Shown piece after piece: positions 8,926-17,933 of a DNA stretch of 62,086 nucleotides; positions within the stretch are counted from its first letter, which is position 1, and every line of letters begins with the position of its first letter. This stretch comes from JBDSKH01 sp035495435 (lineage in GTDB: Bacteria > Actinomycetota > Actinomycetes > Actinomycetales > Microbacteriaceae): positions 1 to 62,086 of the forward strand of contig DATJFV010000028.1 of assembly GCA_035495435.1 (NCBI GenBank). Reading direction: 5' to 3'. The notes below the pieces were generated by a model, which did not search any database, had not been told where the DNA came from, and saw nothing but the letters and a program-made list of their open reading frames with translations. Position numbers and translations under genes: made by a program.

Positions 8926-9596
8926 AGATCGTGATCGCCGACGACGACCCGCAGATGCTGCGCGCCCTGCGGGTGACGCTTGCCGCGCGCGGGCACGACG
9001 TCGTGACGGCGGCCGACGGACAGGCGGCGCTCGACGCGGTGATCGCGACGCATCCCGACATCGTGGTGCTCGACCTCGGTATGCCGGGGCTGACCGGCAT
9101 CGAGGTGATCGAGGCGCTGCGCGGCTGGACCCAGGTACCGGTGCTCGTCGTCTCGGGCCGAAGCGACACCCAGGACAAAGTGGACGCGCTCGACGCTGGT
9201 GCCGACGACTACGTCACCAAGCCCTTCTCGGCCGACGAGCTGCTCGCCCGCATCCGTGCGCTGTCTCGCCGGATCGCCCCGGCATCCGACGACCAGCCGA
9301 TCATCACCTTCGGCGACGTGGTCGTCGACCTTCCCGCCCGAGTGGTCACCCGCGGCGGTGAGCCGATTCGCCTGACCCCGACCGAGTGGCGGATGCTCGA
9401 GGTGCTGATCCGCAACCGCGACAAGCTCGTCACCCGAGACGCGATGCTCACCGAAGTGTGGGGGCCGCAGTACACCAGTGACACCGGGTACCTGCGGCTG
9501 TACATCTCGCAGTTACGGAAGAAGCTCGAACCCGAGCCGTCGAATCCGCGGCACTTCATCACCGAGCCGGGCATCGGGTACCGCTTCGTGGGGTGA
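8922..9596 (+). CDS. kdpE: KdpE, response regulator of the kdp operon
   Basis: A 224-aa OmpR/PhoB-type response regulator. The receiver domain shows the acidic pair DDDPQM, the phosphoacceptor in VVLDLGMPG (about residue 52) and the switch lysine in VTKPFSADE. The C-terminal winged helix has LTPTEWRMLEVLIRN and the recognition segment YLRLYISQLRKKLEPEP, ending in GIGYRFVG. It activates kdpFABC transcription when phosphorylated by KdpD. The 16-bp repeats at 1754-1801 are its likely targets. It is the last gene of the operon; no clear terminator hairpin is visible before the next promoter at 9624. Confidence 0.96.
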   Translation: MKIVIADDDPQMLRALRVTLAARGHDVVTAADGQAALDAVIATHPDIVVLDLGMPGLTGIEVIEALRGWTQVPVLVVSGRSDTQDKVDALDAGADDYVTKPFSADELLARIRALSRRIAPASDDQPIITFGDVVVDLPARVVTRGGEPIRLTPTEWRMLEVLIRNRDKLVTRDAMLTEVWGPQYTSDTGYLRLYISQLRKKLEPEPSNPRHFITEPGIGYRFVG

Positions 9597-9623
9597 GGGC
9601 ACGCGCAACCGCCGCATCCGCAC

Positions 9624-9672
9624 TTGACACCCTTCCGACATCCCTTATGCTAAGTCGTGAAATAAGCCGACT
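9624..9672 (+). promoter_or_regulatory. Promoter and candidate ROK operator of the beta-glucoside operon
   Basis: A -35 box TTGACA (9624-9629) and a -10 box TATGCT (9646-9651) are separated by 16 bp, a strong sigma-70-type promoter. Starting 2 bp after the -10 box is the inverted repeat AGTCG-N10-CGACT (9653-9672), where a bound repressor would block initiation. The ROK-family regulator encoded at the end of this gene cluster is the obvious candidate ligand; that pairing is inference. Confidence 0.65.
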
Positions 9673-9689
9673 GACGAGGATGTCACCCC

Positions 9690-11081
9690 ATGAGCTCCGC
9701 CCGATCCCGCGCACTGCCCGCACTCGACGTGTCGGCGTTCCCCGCCGGATTCCGCTGGGGTCTCGCCACCGCCGCCTACCAGATCGAGGGTGCGGCGACC
9801 GAGGGCGGCCGCGGGCCGAGCATCTGGGACACCTTCGCTCACACGCCCGGCCTCACCCTCCACGGTGACACCGGTGACATCGCGTGCGACCACTACCACC
9901 GCTGGGAAGCCGACCTCGACCTCATGGCCGGCCTCGGCATCCGCGACTACCGTCTCGGCCTGTCATGGTCGCGACTGCAGCCGACCGGCACCGGCCCGCT
10001 CAACGAGGAGGGCGTCGCGTTCTACGAGCGCCTGCTGACCGGGTTGCGCGACCGCGGCATCCGCCCCCTGGTGACCCTCTACCACTGGGACCTGCCGCAG
10101 CCGCTCGAAGATGCCGGCGGCTGGCCGGTGCGGGATACCGCGGTGCGGTTCGCCGAATACGCGCGTCTCGCGGTGGGTCGCCTCGCGCCCCTCGCCGACG
10201 ACTGGATCACGCTCAACGAGCCCTGGTGCAGCTCGTTCCTCGGCTACGGCTACGGAGCGCACGCACCCGGCCGGCGCGACCTGCGCGCCGCCGTCGCCGC
10301 GGCCCACCACCTGAACCTGGCCCACGGGCTCGCGCTCGCCGAGATCCGCGAGGTGGCGCCCGCCGCCCGCGTGGGGATCACCAACATCGTCACCGACATC
10401 GTGACCGCGACCGACTCGGCTGAGGATGCTGCCGCGGCCGTGCGCCTCGACGCATCGTCGAACCGGCTCTTCCTCGACCCGGTCTACACCGGTGCGTACT
10501 CCGACCAGGTGCTCGACACCCTCGGGCCGCTCGGGCTGACGGAGGCGATCCGCCCCGGCGACCTCGTGGTGATCGGCGCCCCCACCGACTTCGCCGGGAT
10601 CAACCACTACCAGCGCGTCATCGTCTTGCACGACCCCGCGCATCCGCTCGGGTTCCGCGAGGTGCCCGCCGAGCCGGCCACCACATCCTTCGGCTGGTCG
10701 GTGATCCCCGAGTCCCTGACCGCGGTGCTGACGCGCGTCGCCCGCGAGTTCACCGACCTGCCGCTGTACGTGACCGAGAACGGTGCCAGCTTCGACGACT
10801 ACGTCGACCCGAACGGCGAGGTGGTCGACACCGAGCGCGTGGAGTACCTCGCCGGATACCTGGGCGCGGCGGCCGCCGCCATCCGCGCCGGCGTCGACCT
10901 GCGCGGCTACTACGCCTGGTCGTTCCTGGACAACTTCGAATGGGCCGAGGGCTACAGCAAACGCTTCGGCCTGGTCTATGTCGACTACCGCACGCAAGAG
11001 CGGATCCCGAAACTCAGCGCGCGGTGGTACCGCGACGCGATCACAGAACATCAGGCGGCGATGGAGATCACCGCCGCCTGA
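9690..11081 (+). CDS. GH1 family beta-glucosidase
   Basis: A 463-aa cytoplasmic (no signal peptide) retaining beta-glycosidase of family GH1. It shows the N-terminal signature FRWGLATAAYQIEGA and the loop GPSIWDTFAHTPG. The acid/base glutamate is E177 in TLNEPW and the nucleophile is in LYVTENGASFDD. The C-terminal aglycone-site motif is SFLDNFEWAEGYSKRFGLVYVDY. It hydrolyses beta-glucosides or cello-oligosaccharides brought in by the adjacent ABC importer. It is the first gene after the promoter at 9624; the ATG lies about 32 nt after the -10 box. Length is usual for the family. Confidence 0.95.
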   Translation: MSSARSRALPALDVSAFPAGFRWGLATAAYQIEGAATEGGRGPSIWDTFAHTPGLTLHGDTGDIACDHYHRWEADLDLMAGLGIRDYRLGLSWSRLQPTGTGPLNEEGVAFYERLLTGLRDRGIRPLVTLYHWDLPQPLEDAGGWPVRDTAVRFAEYARLAVGRLAPLADDWITLNEPWCSSFLGYGYGAHAPGRRDLRAAVAAAHHLNLAHGLALAEIREVAPAARVGITNIVTDIVTATDSAEDAAAAVRLDASSNRLFLDPVYTGAYSDQVLDTLGPLGLTEAIRPGDLVVIGAPTDFAGINHYQRVIVLHDPAHPLGFREVPAEPATTSFGWSVIPESLTAVLTRVAREFTDLPLYVTENGASFDDYVDPNGEVVDTERVEYLAGYLGAAAAAIRAGVDLRGYYAWSFLDNFEWAEGYSKRFGLVYVDYRTQERIPKLSARWYRDAITEHQAAMEITAA

Positions 11082-11148
11082 GACGATGGGGCGGGCCCCT
11101 CCGCACCTGGCACCAACCGCAATCCACACAACGAGATAAGGAACCTCG

Positions 11149-12381
11149 ATGAAGAGATCACTCACCGCGGCGGTCGCGGGCCTCACGCTCGCCGGCCTCA
11201 CCCTGGCAGGCTGCAGCGCTGCTGCTCCGGCGGAAGAGGACGCCAGCGGCCCTCTGACCGTCTGGGTCATGGGCGACTCGGGCGCCAACTTCGAAAAGCT
11301 CGTCGCCGACAGCGGCATCGACGTCGACGTCGTCGCGATCCCGTGGGACAGCATCGACGAGAAGCTGACCACCGCGGTCGCGTCCGGCGACGGGCCCGAC
11401 GTGCTGCAGATCGGCCTGTCGAAGCTGCGCACCTTCGCCGACGCGGGGGCCCTGCTGCCGCTCGATGATTACCTGAAGGACCACCCCGGTCTCGACCCCG
11501 CCAACTTCCCCGCCGGCGTGGCGGGCACCGCGACCTCGGTCGGCGGCCAGATCGTGAGCGTGCCGTGGACGAGCGACACCCGCGTGCTCTTCACCCGCAC
11601 CGACATCCTCGCCGAGAACGGCATCGACGCCCCGCCCGCCACCTGGGACGAGCTGCGTGCCGACGCGAAGATCCTCGCGCAGCGCGGCTCGGGCCAGTAC
11701 GGCTACTACATCCCGCAGTGGGACGCCCCGCTGCCGATCGAGATGACGTGGAGCAACGGCGGCGACGTCATCGACGCCGACGGCAACGTCGACTTCAACA
11801 CCCCGGCGTTCCAGAAGGCGGTCGACCTCTACACGGGCCTCTACGCCGACGGCAGCGTGCCCACCAACGGCGACTTCGACCAGCAGCAGGGCTTCATCTC
11901 CGGTGTCGCACCGATGCTGGTCTCGGGCCCGTACCTCGGCAAGGGCATCACCGATGCCGCGCCCGAGCTCGACGGCAAGTGGCAGGCCAGCCCGCTGCCC
12001 GCCGGCGACGGCGGCTCGGTCTCGCTCTTCGCCGGGTCGAACCTCGGCGTCTGGTTCAACTCGGACCAGAAGAACACCGCGCTCGACCTGCTCGAGTACG
12101 TGTCGACCCCGAAGGCTCAGCTGGCCTGGTACGGCATGACCGGTGAGCTGCCGACGGTGAACGACGCCCTGTCCGACGCCGAGCTCAACAGCGACCCGAA
12201 CGTGAAGGTGTACACCGACCAGCTGGCCACCGCCAAGGTGCTGCCGCTGGTCTCCAACTGGGACGGCGCCGTCGGCGCCGAGCTGCTCAACGCGCTGAAC
12301 GCGATCGCCCTCACCGGCGCCGACCGCGACAGCACCCTCGACGCCTTCTACCAGAAGGTCTCGGGGCTGAGCATCAAGTAA
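11149..12381 (+). CDS. ABC sugar importer, substrate-binding lipoprotein
   Basis: A 410-aa extracellular solute-binding protein of family 1. It has a lipoprotein signal ending LTLAGLTLAGCSAA; the cysteine after LAG is the lipidation site. Mature-domain features include AENGIDAPPATWDELRADAK and GQYGYYIPQWDA. It should bind an oligosaccharide outside the membrane and deliver it to the two permeases downstream. The Shine-Dalgarno AAGGAA (11138-11143) precedes the ATG. A 14-bp stem hairpin follows the stop and could keep expression of this protein above that of the permeases. The substrate is likely a beta-glucoside, judging from the GH1 and GH5 neighbours. Confidence 0.93.
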   Translation: MKRSLTAAVAGLTLAGLTLAGCSAAAPAEEDASGPLTVWVMGDSGANFEKLVADSGIDVDVVAIPWDSIDEKLTTAVASGDGPDVLQIGLSKLRTFADAGALLPLDDYLKDHPGLDPANFPAGVAGTATSVGGQIVSVPWTSDTRVLFTRTDILAENGIDAPPATWDELRADAKILAQRGSGQYGYYIPQWDAPLPIEMTWSNGGDVIDADGNVDFNTPAFQKAVDLYTGLYADGSVPTNGDFDQQQGFISGVAPMLVSGPYLGKGITDAAPELDGKWQASPLPAGDGGSVSLFAGSNLGVWFNSDQKNTALDLLEYVSTPKAQLAWYGMTGELPTVNDALSDAELNSDPNVKVYTDQLATAKVLPLVSNWDGAVGAELLNALNAIALTGADRDSTLDAFYQKVSGLSIK

Positions 12382-12388
12382 CGCCAGC

Positions 12389-12428
12389 CGGATGCGGGGG
12401 TCGCCCTCGGTGGTGACCCCCGCATCCG
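12389..12428 (+). terminator. Strong intercistronic hairpin after the binding-protein gene
   Basis: The arms CGGATGCGGGGGTC (12389-12402) and GACCCCCGCATCCG (12415-12428) pair perfectly over 14 bp around a 12-nt loop. There is no T-run after it. It is therefore more likely a partial terminator or 3'-end stabiliser of the binding-protein message than a full stop. The permease gene begins 38 nt later with its own Shine-Dalgarno, so read-through is needed. Confidence 0.75.
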
Positions 12429-12465
12429 CTTCGGCACCGGCATCGATCGACGAGAGGAGCGAGAC

Positions 12466-13344
12466 GTGCGCAAGAGCCTGACGCCGTACCTGTTCGTCTC
12501 GCCCGCGATGCTGCTGCTCATCACGTTCGGCATCGTGCCGATCATCGTCGCCGCGGTGATCAGCACGACCAACATGAACATCTCGGCGTTCGCCAGCTGG
12601 AACAACGTCGACTTCGTCGGCGTCGACAACTACGCCAAGCTCTTCGCCGATCCCGACTTCTGGCAGGCGCTCGGCAACACGGGGCTGTTCGCCGTGGTCG
12701 GTGTTCCGGCGATCGTGGTGCTGTCGCTCGGTGTCGCCCTGCTGCTCAACCGCGGGCAGGGACGGTTCTTCCGTGCGCTGCGGGCGTTCTACTTCATCCC
12801 CGCGATCACGGCGATCGTGGCCATCTCGCTGGTCTGGGGCTACCTCTACAACACGCAGTTCGGGCTATTGAACTATCTGCTGTCGCTGGTCGGCGTCGAT
12901 CAGGTGCAGTGGCTGTCCGACCCGGTGCTGTCCAAGTTCTCGGTCGGGCTGGTGGCCGTGTGGCGCGGCACCGGGCTGAACATCATCATCTTCCTCGCGG
13001 CACTGCAGGGGGTGCCGAAGGACTACCTCGAGGCGGCCTCGCTCGACGGTGCGGGTGAGTGGCGCAAGACCTTCTCGGTGACGATCCCGCTGCTGCGGTT
13101 CGCGATCTTCTTCGTCACCGTCACCACCACGATCGCCTGGCTGCAGTTCTTCGATGAGCCGTTCGTGCTGACCGACGGCGGTCCGCTCGGGGCGACGACC
13201 TCGGTGTCGATCTTCCTGTACAAGGAGGGCTTCCGGCTGAACCAGTTCGGCTATGCCAGCGCCGGGTCGATCGTGCTGTTCGTCATCATCGCGATCGTGA
13301 CCCTGATCCAGCTGCGCCTGCGGAGGGCTGACGATGACTATTAG
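12466..13344 (+). CDS. ABC sugar importer permease (MalF-like)
   Basis: A 292-aa inner-membrane permease with six predicted helices. The EAA loop is YLEAASLDGAGEWRKTFSVT, where the importer ATPase docks. It is of the MalF/UgpA type and pairs with the next gene. Start GTG 12466 follows GAGAGGAGCGA, a good Shine-Dalgarno. It overlaps the downstream permease by 11 nt. No ATPase gene lies in this cluster, as is usual for actinobacterial importers that share a multitask MsiK ATPase. Confidence 0.93.
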   Translation: MRKSLTPYLFVSPAMLLLITFGIVPIIVAAVISTTNMNISAFASWNNVDFVGVDNYAKLFADPDFWQALGNTGLFAVVGVPAIVVLSLGVALLLNRGQGRFFRALRAFYFIPAITAIVAISLVWGYLYNTQFGLLNYLLSLVGVDQVQWLSDPVLSKFSVGLVAVWRGTGLNIIIFLAALQGVPKDYLEAASLDGAGEWRKTFSVTIPLLRFAIFFVTVTTTIAWLQFFDEPFVLTDGGPLGATTSVSIFLYKEGFRLNQFGYASAGSIVLFVIIAIVTLIQLRLRRADDDY

Positions 13345-14200
13345 GCCGCTTCCGCTGCGCCCCGACCGCGCCCGGCGGTCACCGCGCGCTCCTCGTCCCG
13401 GCGTGATCGCGCTCGGCGGGGTTCTCGCCCTGGGGGCGCTGGCGACCGCGTTCCCCTTCTTCTGGATGCTCGGCACGTCGTTCAAGCCGCAGCAGGAGTC
13501 GCTCGACTACCCGCCCACGGTGCTGCCGCAGCATCCGACCCTGGAGTGGTTCCAGCAACTCTTCACCGAGCTCGACTTCGGGCGCTACCTGCTCAACACC
13601 GTCATCGTGGTGCTCATCGGGTTCGTCGGGCTGATGTTCATGGCGATGGCCGGGTACGCGTTCGCCAAGTTCGACTTCCGTGGTCGGCGGGCGCTGTTCT
13701 TCGTGGTGCTGGCGACCATGATGATCCCGGTGCAGGTCACCATGATCCCGACCTACCTGATCCTCAACGGCCTGAAACTCACCAACACGCTCGTCGGCAT
13801 CGCGTTGCCGACCCTCGTCACCGGGTTCAGCATCTTCCTGTTCCGGCAGTTCATGACGACGATCCCGACCGAGATGCTCGAGGCGGCGCGCCTCGACGGC
13901 GCCGGCGAGCTGCGCACCTTCCTGCAGATCGTGCTGCCGATGTCGCGGCCGATCCTGGCGGTGCAGGTGGTGCTGACCTTCATCTCCGGATGGAACAGCT
14001 TCCTCTGGCCGCTGATCGTCGCGAGCGACCAGAAGCTGTACACCCTGTCGGTCGGGCTCGCGCTGCTGAACCAGCAGCTGGCGGTGAACCCGTCGCTGCA
14101 GATGGCGGCCGCCTCGGTGATGGTGGTGCCGATCCTGCTGGTGTTCATCGTGTTCCAGCGCTACGTCATCCAGGGCTTTGCCCTGTCCGGTTTGAAATGA
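13334..14200 (+). CDS. ABC sugar importer permease (MalG-like)
   Basis: A 288-aa partner permease of the MalG/UgpE type. The N-terminal helix follows a basic stretch (RPDRARRSPRAPRPG). The EAA motif reads MLEAARLDGAGELRTFLQIV, and the protein ends VIQGFALSGLK, the common MalG tail. It forms the heterodimeric channel with the preceding permease. Its TGA overlaps the start of the GH5 gene (ATGA), so transporter and hydrolase are translationally coupled. Confidence 0.93.
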   Translation: MTIRPLPLRPDRARRSPRAPRPGVIALGGVLALGALATAFPFFWMLGTSFKPQQESLDYPPTVLPQHPTLEWFQQLFTELDFGRYLLNTVIVVLIGFVGLMFMAMAGYAFAKFDFRGRRALFFVVLATMMIPVQVTMIPTYLILNGLKLTNTLVGIALPTLVTGFSIFLFRQFMTTIPTEMLEAARLDGAGELRTFLQIVLPMSRPILAVQVVLTFISGWNSFLWPLIVASDQKLYTLSVGLALLNQQLAVNPSLQMAAASVMVVPILLVFIVFQRYVIQGFALSGLK

Positions 14201-15777
14201 GAGAGCCCACCCGCGTGACCGACACCCTGCCCCGCACCGCCGCATCCGGTTTCACCCCGCGGCCGGCGTCGTTCGACGGTTTCGTCCGCGCGCACGGCAC
14301 CGCGCTCGTCGACGGGTCGGGGCGCGAACTGCTGCTGCGCGGCGTCGGCCTCGGCAACTGGATGCTGCCCGAGGGCTACATGTGGCGGTTCGGCCCGGGT
14401 GCCGAGTCGCCGCGCGAGATCGAGGCGCTGGTCGAGCGTCTGCTGGGGCCGGATGCTGCGGCCGCTTTCTGGCGCGGGTTCCGTGAGCGGTTTATCACCG
14501 AGCACGACATCGCCCGGATCGCCGCTGCCGGGTTCGATCACGTGCGGCTGCCGATCAACGCACGCGTCATCCAGGACGACGCGGGCGAGCCGATCGAGGC
14601 GGGCTACGCGATGATCGACCGGCTCATCGGCTGGTGCCGGGAGCACCGGCTCTGGGTGCTGCTCGACCTGCATGGCGCGCCCGGCGGGCAGACCGGGACG
14701 AACATCGACGACTCGCCGAACGGCAAACCGGAGCTGTTCATCGACCAGCGGTACCGCGAGCTGACCGTGCGGCTGTGGCGCGACCTCGCGACCCGCTACG
14801 CGGCCGAAACTGTCGTGCTCGGTTACGACCTGCTCAACGAACCGCTGCCCAACGAGTGGCAGCACGTCTACGCCGACGAACTGGCCGAGCTGTATCGCGA
14901 CCTCACCGCCGAGATCCGCGCGGTCGACCCGGATCACCTGATCATGTACGAGGGCTCGCACTGGGCCACGAACTGGAGCCTGTTCACCGAGGTCTGGGAC
15001 ACCAACTCGGCGCTGCAGTTTCACAAGTACTGGTCATCGCCCGACGACGCGAGTATCGCCGCGTTCCTTCAGGCACGCGACCGGCTGGGCCTGCCGATCT
15101 ACATGGGCGAGGGCGGAGAGAACACGCTGGAGTGGTTGTACGCCGCGTTCCGGATGTACGAGGCGCACGGCATCGGCTGGAACCTCTGGCCGTGGAAGAA
15201 GATCGACACCCGCACCTCGCCGGTGTCGATCCCGGCGCCCGACGGGTGGGACCGGGTGATCGCCTCGATCGGCGGTGAGCCGGCGCTCACGCGGGACGAG
15301 GCCCAGCGCGTCTTCGACGACCTGCTCGACGCGATGCGGGTCGAGAACGCGCAGTGGCAGCCCGCCGTCGTGGCCGCCGTGACGGCCGAGTCGCCGACGT
15401 CGATTCCCGGCTGGGCCTTCGGATACCGCGGGCCGGGTCGCTCGTATTCGGTCGCCGACCCGCGGGCCCTCCCCGGCATCCGTGAAAAGGACGCGGTGCG
15501 ACTGGAGTGGGTGCACGCCGGCGCGCATCCGGCCAACCCGTTCGAGCAGTCCGACGGTCGCGACTACCGCGCCGAGGAGGAGCTGACCGCAGTACTGGAT
15601 GAGGGCGACTGGCTCGAGTTCGAGTTCACGGGGTCGCGCCAGGTGCGGGTGCTTGACGCCGGCGGAGCCGACGCGCGGGTGCGAGTCGAGCCGACCGACC
15701 TCGGGGTGCGGGTGGTCGCGACGGGGCCCACGAACGTGCACCGAGTGCATCGCGCGGCTCCTGAGGCGTCTTGGTAG
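14197..15777 (+). CDS. GH5-type glycoside hydrolase, intracellular, with C-terminal beta-rich domain
   Basis: About 526 aa. The first 370 residues are a GH5-like (beta/alpha)8 barrel with GVGLGNWMLPEGYMWRF, FDHVRLPINARV, LLDLHGAPGGQTG, the acid/base E215 in YDLLNEPLP, and the nucleophile E305 in IYMGEGGENTLEW. No signal peptide is present, so it acts on imported oligosaccharides inside the cell, like exo-glucanase members of the family. The last 130 residues are beta-strand rich (EGDWLEFEFTGSRQVRVLDA) and resemble a carbohydrate-binding or Ig-like module; I cannot name it. The start may be ATG 14197 (ATGA overlap) or GTG 14215. Confidence 0.88.
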   Translation: MREPTRVTDTLPRTAASGFTPRPASFDGFVRAHGTALVDGSGRELLLRGVGLGNWMLPEGYMWRFGPGAESPREIEALVERLLGPDAAAAFWRGFRERFITEHDIARIAAAGFDHVRLPINARVIQDDAGEPIEAGYAMIDRLIGWCREHRLWVLLDLHGAPGGQTGTNIDDSPNGKPELFIDQRYRELTVRLWRDLATRYAAETVVLGYDLLNEPLPNEWQHVYADELAELYRDLTAEIRAVDPDHLIMYEGSHWATNWSLFTEVWDTNSALQFHKYWSSPDDASIAAFLQARDRLGLPIYMGEGGENTLEWLYAAFRMYEAHGIGWNLWPWKKIDTRTSPVSIPAPDGWDRVIASIGGEPALTRDEAQRVFDDLLDAMRVENAQWQPAVVAAVTAESPTSIPGWAFGYRGPGRSYSVADPRALPGIREKDAVRLEWVHAGAHPANPFEQSDGRDYRAEEELTAVLDEGDWLEFEFTGSRQVRVLDAGGADARVRVEPTDLGVRVVATGPTNVHRVHRAAPEASW

Positions 15778-15787
15778 GTTCTCGGTG

Positions 15788-17029
15788 ATGAGCGCAGAAC
15801 CGCCCCATGTGCGGCGTCGCGTCCCGGGCGAGTCCCCCGCGACGGTCAACGACGTGCGACAGCGCAACCGCACGCGGGCGCTGCGCAGCATCATCCTCGC
15901 CGGTCGCACGACCCGCGCCGACATCGCCCGCGAGTCGGGCCTCTCGGTCGCGTCGGTGACCAACCTCGTCACCGAGCTGATCTCTGAGGGTCTGGTGATC
16001 GAGGCCGGGTCGGCGGACTCGGGAGGCGGGCGCCCGGTCGCGATCCTCGCCCCGAATCCGGCGGGGGCCTACTTCCTCGGTGCAGACGTCGGCGAGCGCG
16101 GTGTCGCCGTCGAGCTGTTCGACCTGTCCATGACGCGGGTCGACACCGAGTTCCGGGGCGGGCGCGAGGGTGAGCCGATCGAAGTGATCGCGAGTGACCT
16201 GGACGCCGCGCTGGACTCGCTGCGCGAGCGCAACCCGTCCGCCTGGGAGCGGGTCGTCGGCGTCGGTCTCGGGCTGCCCGGCATCGTGGAGACCGGGGCG
16301 GATGGGCGGCAGATGCTCTACGCCCAGAGCCTCGGCTGGCCCCCCGTCGCGGTCGACACCCTGATCTCGCACGACCTGCGGGTGTTCGCCGAGAACGGCG
16401 CGAAGACGCAGGCCATGGCCGAGCTCTGGGACGGCGCGGTGCGCGGCGTCGAGGAAGCCCTGGTGGTGCTGCTCGGCCGCGGCGTCGGTCTGGCGATCGT
16501 CAGCGACGGGCGGATCGCCCACGGCCTGATGAGCAGCGCCGGCGAGTGGGGGCACGTCAAGATCGTCCGCGGTGGCCGGCTGTGCCGCTGCGGTGGCCGC
16601 GGATGTGTGGAGGCCTACCTCGGGGCCGACGCGATCCTCGAGGCCTGGCGCACCGCCGGCGGAGACTTCGACGGCACCGGCTGGGGCGCAGTCGGGCAAC
16701 TCCTGACGGCGGCGCAGGACGGCGACGCGGTCGCCTCCGCGGTGGTCGACGAGCTGGTGGCGACCCTCGGTTCGGCCCTGGGCAGCCTCGTCAACCTCAC
16801 GAACCCCGCGCGGGTGGTGGTCGGCGGGTGGGTCGGGCTGCGCCTGATGGAGAGCCTGGCGGCGCGCATCGAAGACAGCGCTCGTGCCGAGTCACTCGAT
16901 CGACCGGGTGCGCAGTTCGAGCTCGTCGCCTGCCGCTTCGGCGGAGACACGGTGGCGATCGGCGCCGCGATGATGCCCTTCGAGGCGCTGCTCGATGCTC
17001 CGCGGGGGAGCCGGCTCACCGCGGGGTGA
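15788..17029 (+). CDS. ROK family transcriptional repressor
   Basis: A 413-aa ROK regulator. The N-terminal winged helix is TRADIARESGLSVASVTNLV. The ROK kinase-like fold has the glycine-rich LGADVGERGVAVE and the zinc motif CRCGGRGCVE (CxCGxxGCxE). Such proteins repress sugar genes until a sugar or sugar phosphate binds. It closes the beta-glucoside cluster, 10 nt after the GH5 gene, and probably controls the promoter at 9624 through the 20-bp inverted repeat there. The frame is open further upstream, but homology starts at ATG 15788. Its 3' end overlaps the convergent HAD gene by 14 nt. Confidence 0.93.
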   Translation: MSAEPPHVRRRVPGESPATVNDVRQRNRTRALRSIILAGRTTRADIARESGLSVASVTNLVTELISEGLVIEAGSADSGGGRPVAILAPNPAGAYFLGADVGERGVAVELFDLSMTRVDTEFRGGREGEPIEVIASDLDAALDSLRERNPSAWERVVGVGLGLPGIVETGADGRQMLYAQSLGWPPVAVDTLISHDLRVFAENGAKTQAMAELWDGAVRGVEEALVVLLGRGVGLAIVSDGRIAHGLMSSAGEWGHVKIVRGGRLCRCGGRGCVEAYLGADAILEAWRTAGGDFDGTGWGAVGQLLTAAQDGDAVASAVVDELVATLGSALGSLVNLTNPARVVVGGWVGLRLMESLAARIEDSARAESLDRPGAQFELVACRFGGDTVAIGAAMMPFEALLDAPRGSRLTAG

Positions 17030-17933
17030 ACGCCCCGCGCGGGAATCGCGCATCCAGCCAGCGCGCCACGGCATCCGTCTCATGGTGGCCGATCAGCGCG
17101 GTGGCCACCCGCTGCAGCTCGGGCACCGCGTTGTCGACGGCGTAGCCGGTATCGGCCGCCTCGAACAGCGCGATGTCGGCATGGTTGTCGCCGAACGCGA
17201 CGATGCGCTCAAGGCCCAGGTCGGCGGCCAGGGCCGCCGCCGCGACCCCCTTCGACCCGAGGGCGGAGTGGATCTCGAGCCAGTGCACCCCGGGCGCGTA
17301 CGGGTCCTCGGAGAGGATGGCGGCGCACCCCGCGATGCGATCGGCGAGACGCGCATGGAGAGCGGTGACCTCGTCGCGCGCGCCGATCAGGCTGACGTAG
17401 TACGCGCCGGACAGGTCGTCGTCGCTCCAGCGCTGCACGGGGGTGAGGCGCGCATCGCCGCGGCGGGGCTCCACGAAATGCCGTACGCCATCCGTGACGC
17501 GGTCGGCCCGCCACGCGATGCGGTCCGTTCCGTCGCGATAGGTGTGCAGGAGCGGGGCGAGCCCGCCGGCCCGCTCCGTCTCCCGCAGGATGCCGTCCAC
17601 CACGGCGGCGGGGACGGTGCGCACCGCGGACGGCGTGCCCGACCGCGGGTCGACCGTCATCGTGCCGCCGTAGGTGATCACCGGCAGTTCGAGCCGCAGG
17701 GCACGCGTGGCGCGATGCGCCGACCCGTGCGAACGCGCCGTCGCGTAGGTGAACTGCAGCCCGTGGGAGATCAGGTCGTTGATCGTCTCCACCGTGAACG
17801 CGCTGAGCGTCGCATCCGCACGCAGCAGCGTGAAGTCGAGGTCGGTCACGAACAGCGTCGACGCCAGAATGCCGTCGACGCCGTCCGTGGCCGGGTTCAG
17901 CTGATCACCGTGCAGCGCGTCGGCCCGAACCAC
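17016..17933 (-). CDS. HAD superfamily phosphatase (Cof-type)
   Basis: About 305 aa. Motif I is FVTDLDFTLL, with Phe where most Cof members have Gly. Motif II is in TYATARSHGSA, the lysine of motif III is in GSKGVAAAALA, and motif IV is IVAFGDNHADIALFEAA. The cap between motifs II and III is of the C2 type. Such enzymes dephosphorylate sugar phosphates or cofactors. It is the last gene of the LacI-headed operon and overlaps the M24 gene. The only in-frame start codon ahead of motif I that keeps the first beta strand is GTG 17933; a start at the GTG inside FVTD would delete it. The start is uncertain; the function is clear at family level. Confidence 0.85.
   Translation of the reverse strand: MVRADALHGDQLNPATDGVDGILASTLFVTDLDFTLLRADATLSAFTVETINDLISHGLQFTYATARSHGSAHRATRALRLELPVITYGGTMTVDPRSGTPSAVRTVPAAVVDGILRETERAGGLAPLLHTYRDGTDRIAWRADRVTDGVRHFVEPRRGDARLTPVQRWSDDDLSGAYYVSLIGARDEVTALHARLADRIAGCAAILSEDPYAPGVHWLEIHSALGSKGVAAAALAADLGLERIVAFGDNHADIALFEAADTGYAVDNAVPELQRVATALIGHHETDAVARWLDARFPRGAFTPR

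Noticed and set aside
9690..17029. The beta-glucoside cluster considered as a possible biosynthetic gene cluster because of two glycosidases and a regulator.
   Set aside because: All genes fit ordinary import and hydrolysis of oligosaccharides; no synthase, transferase or tailoring enzyme is present.
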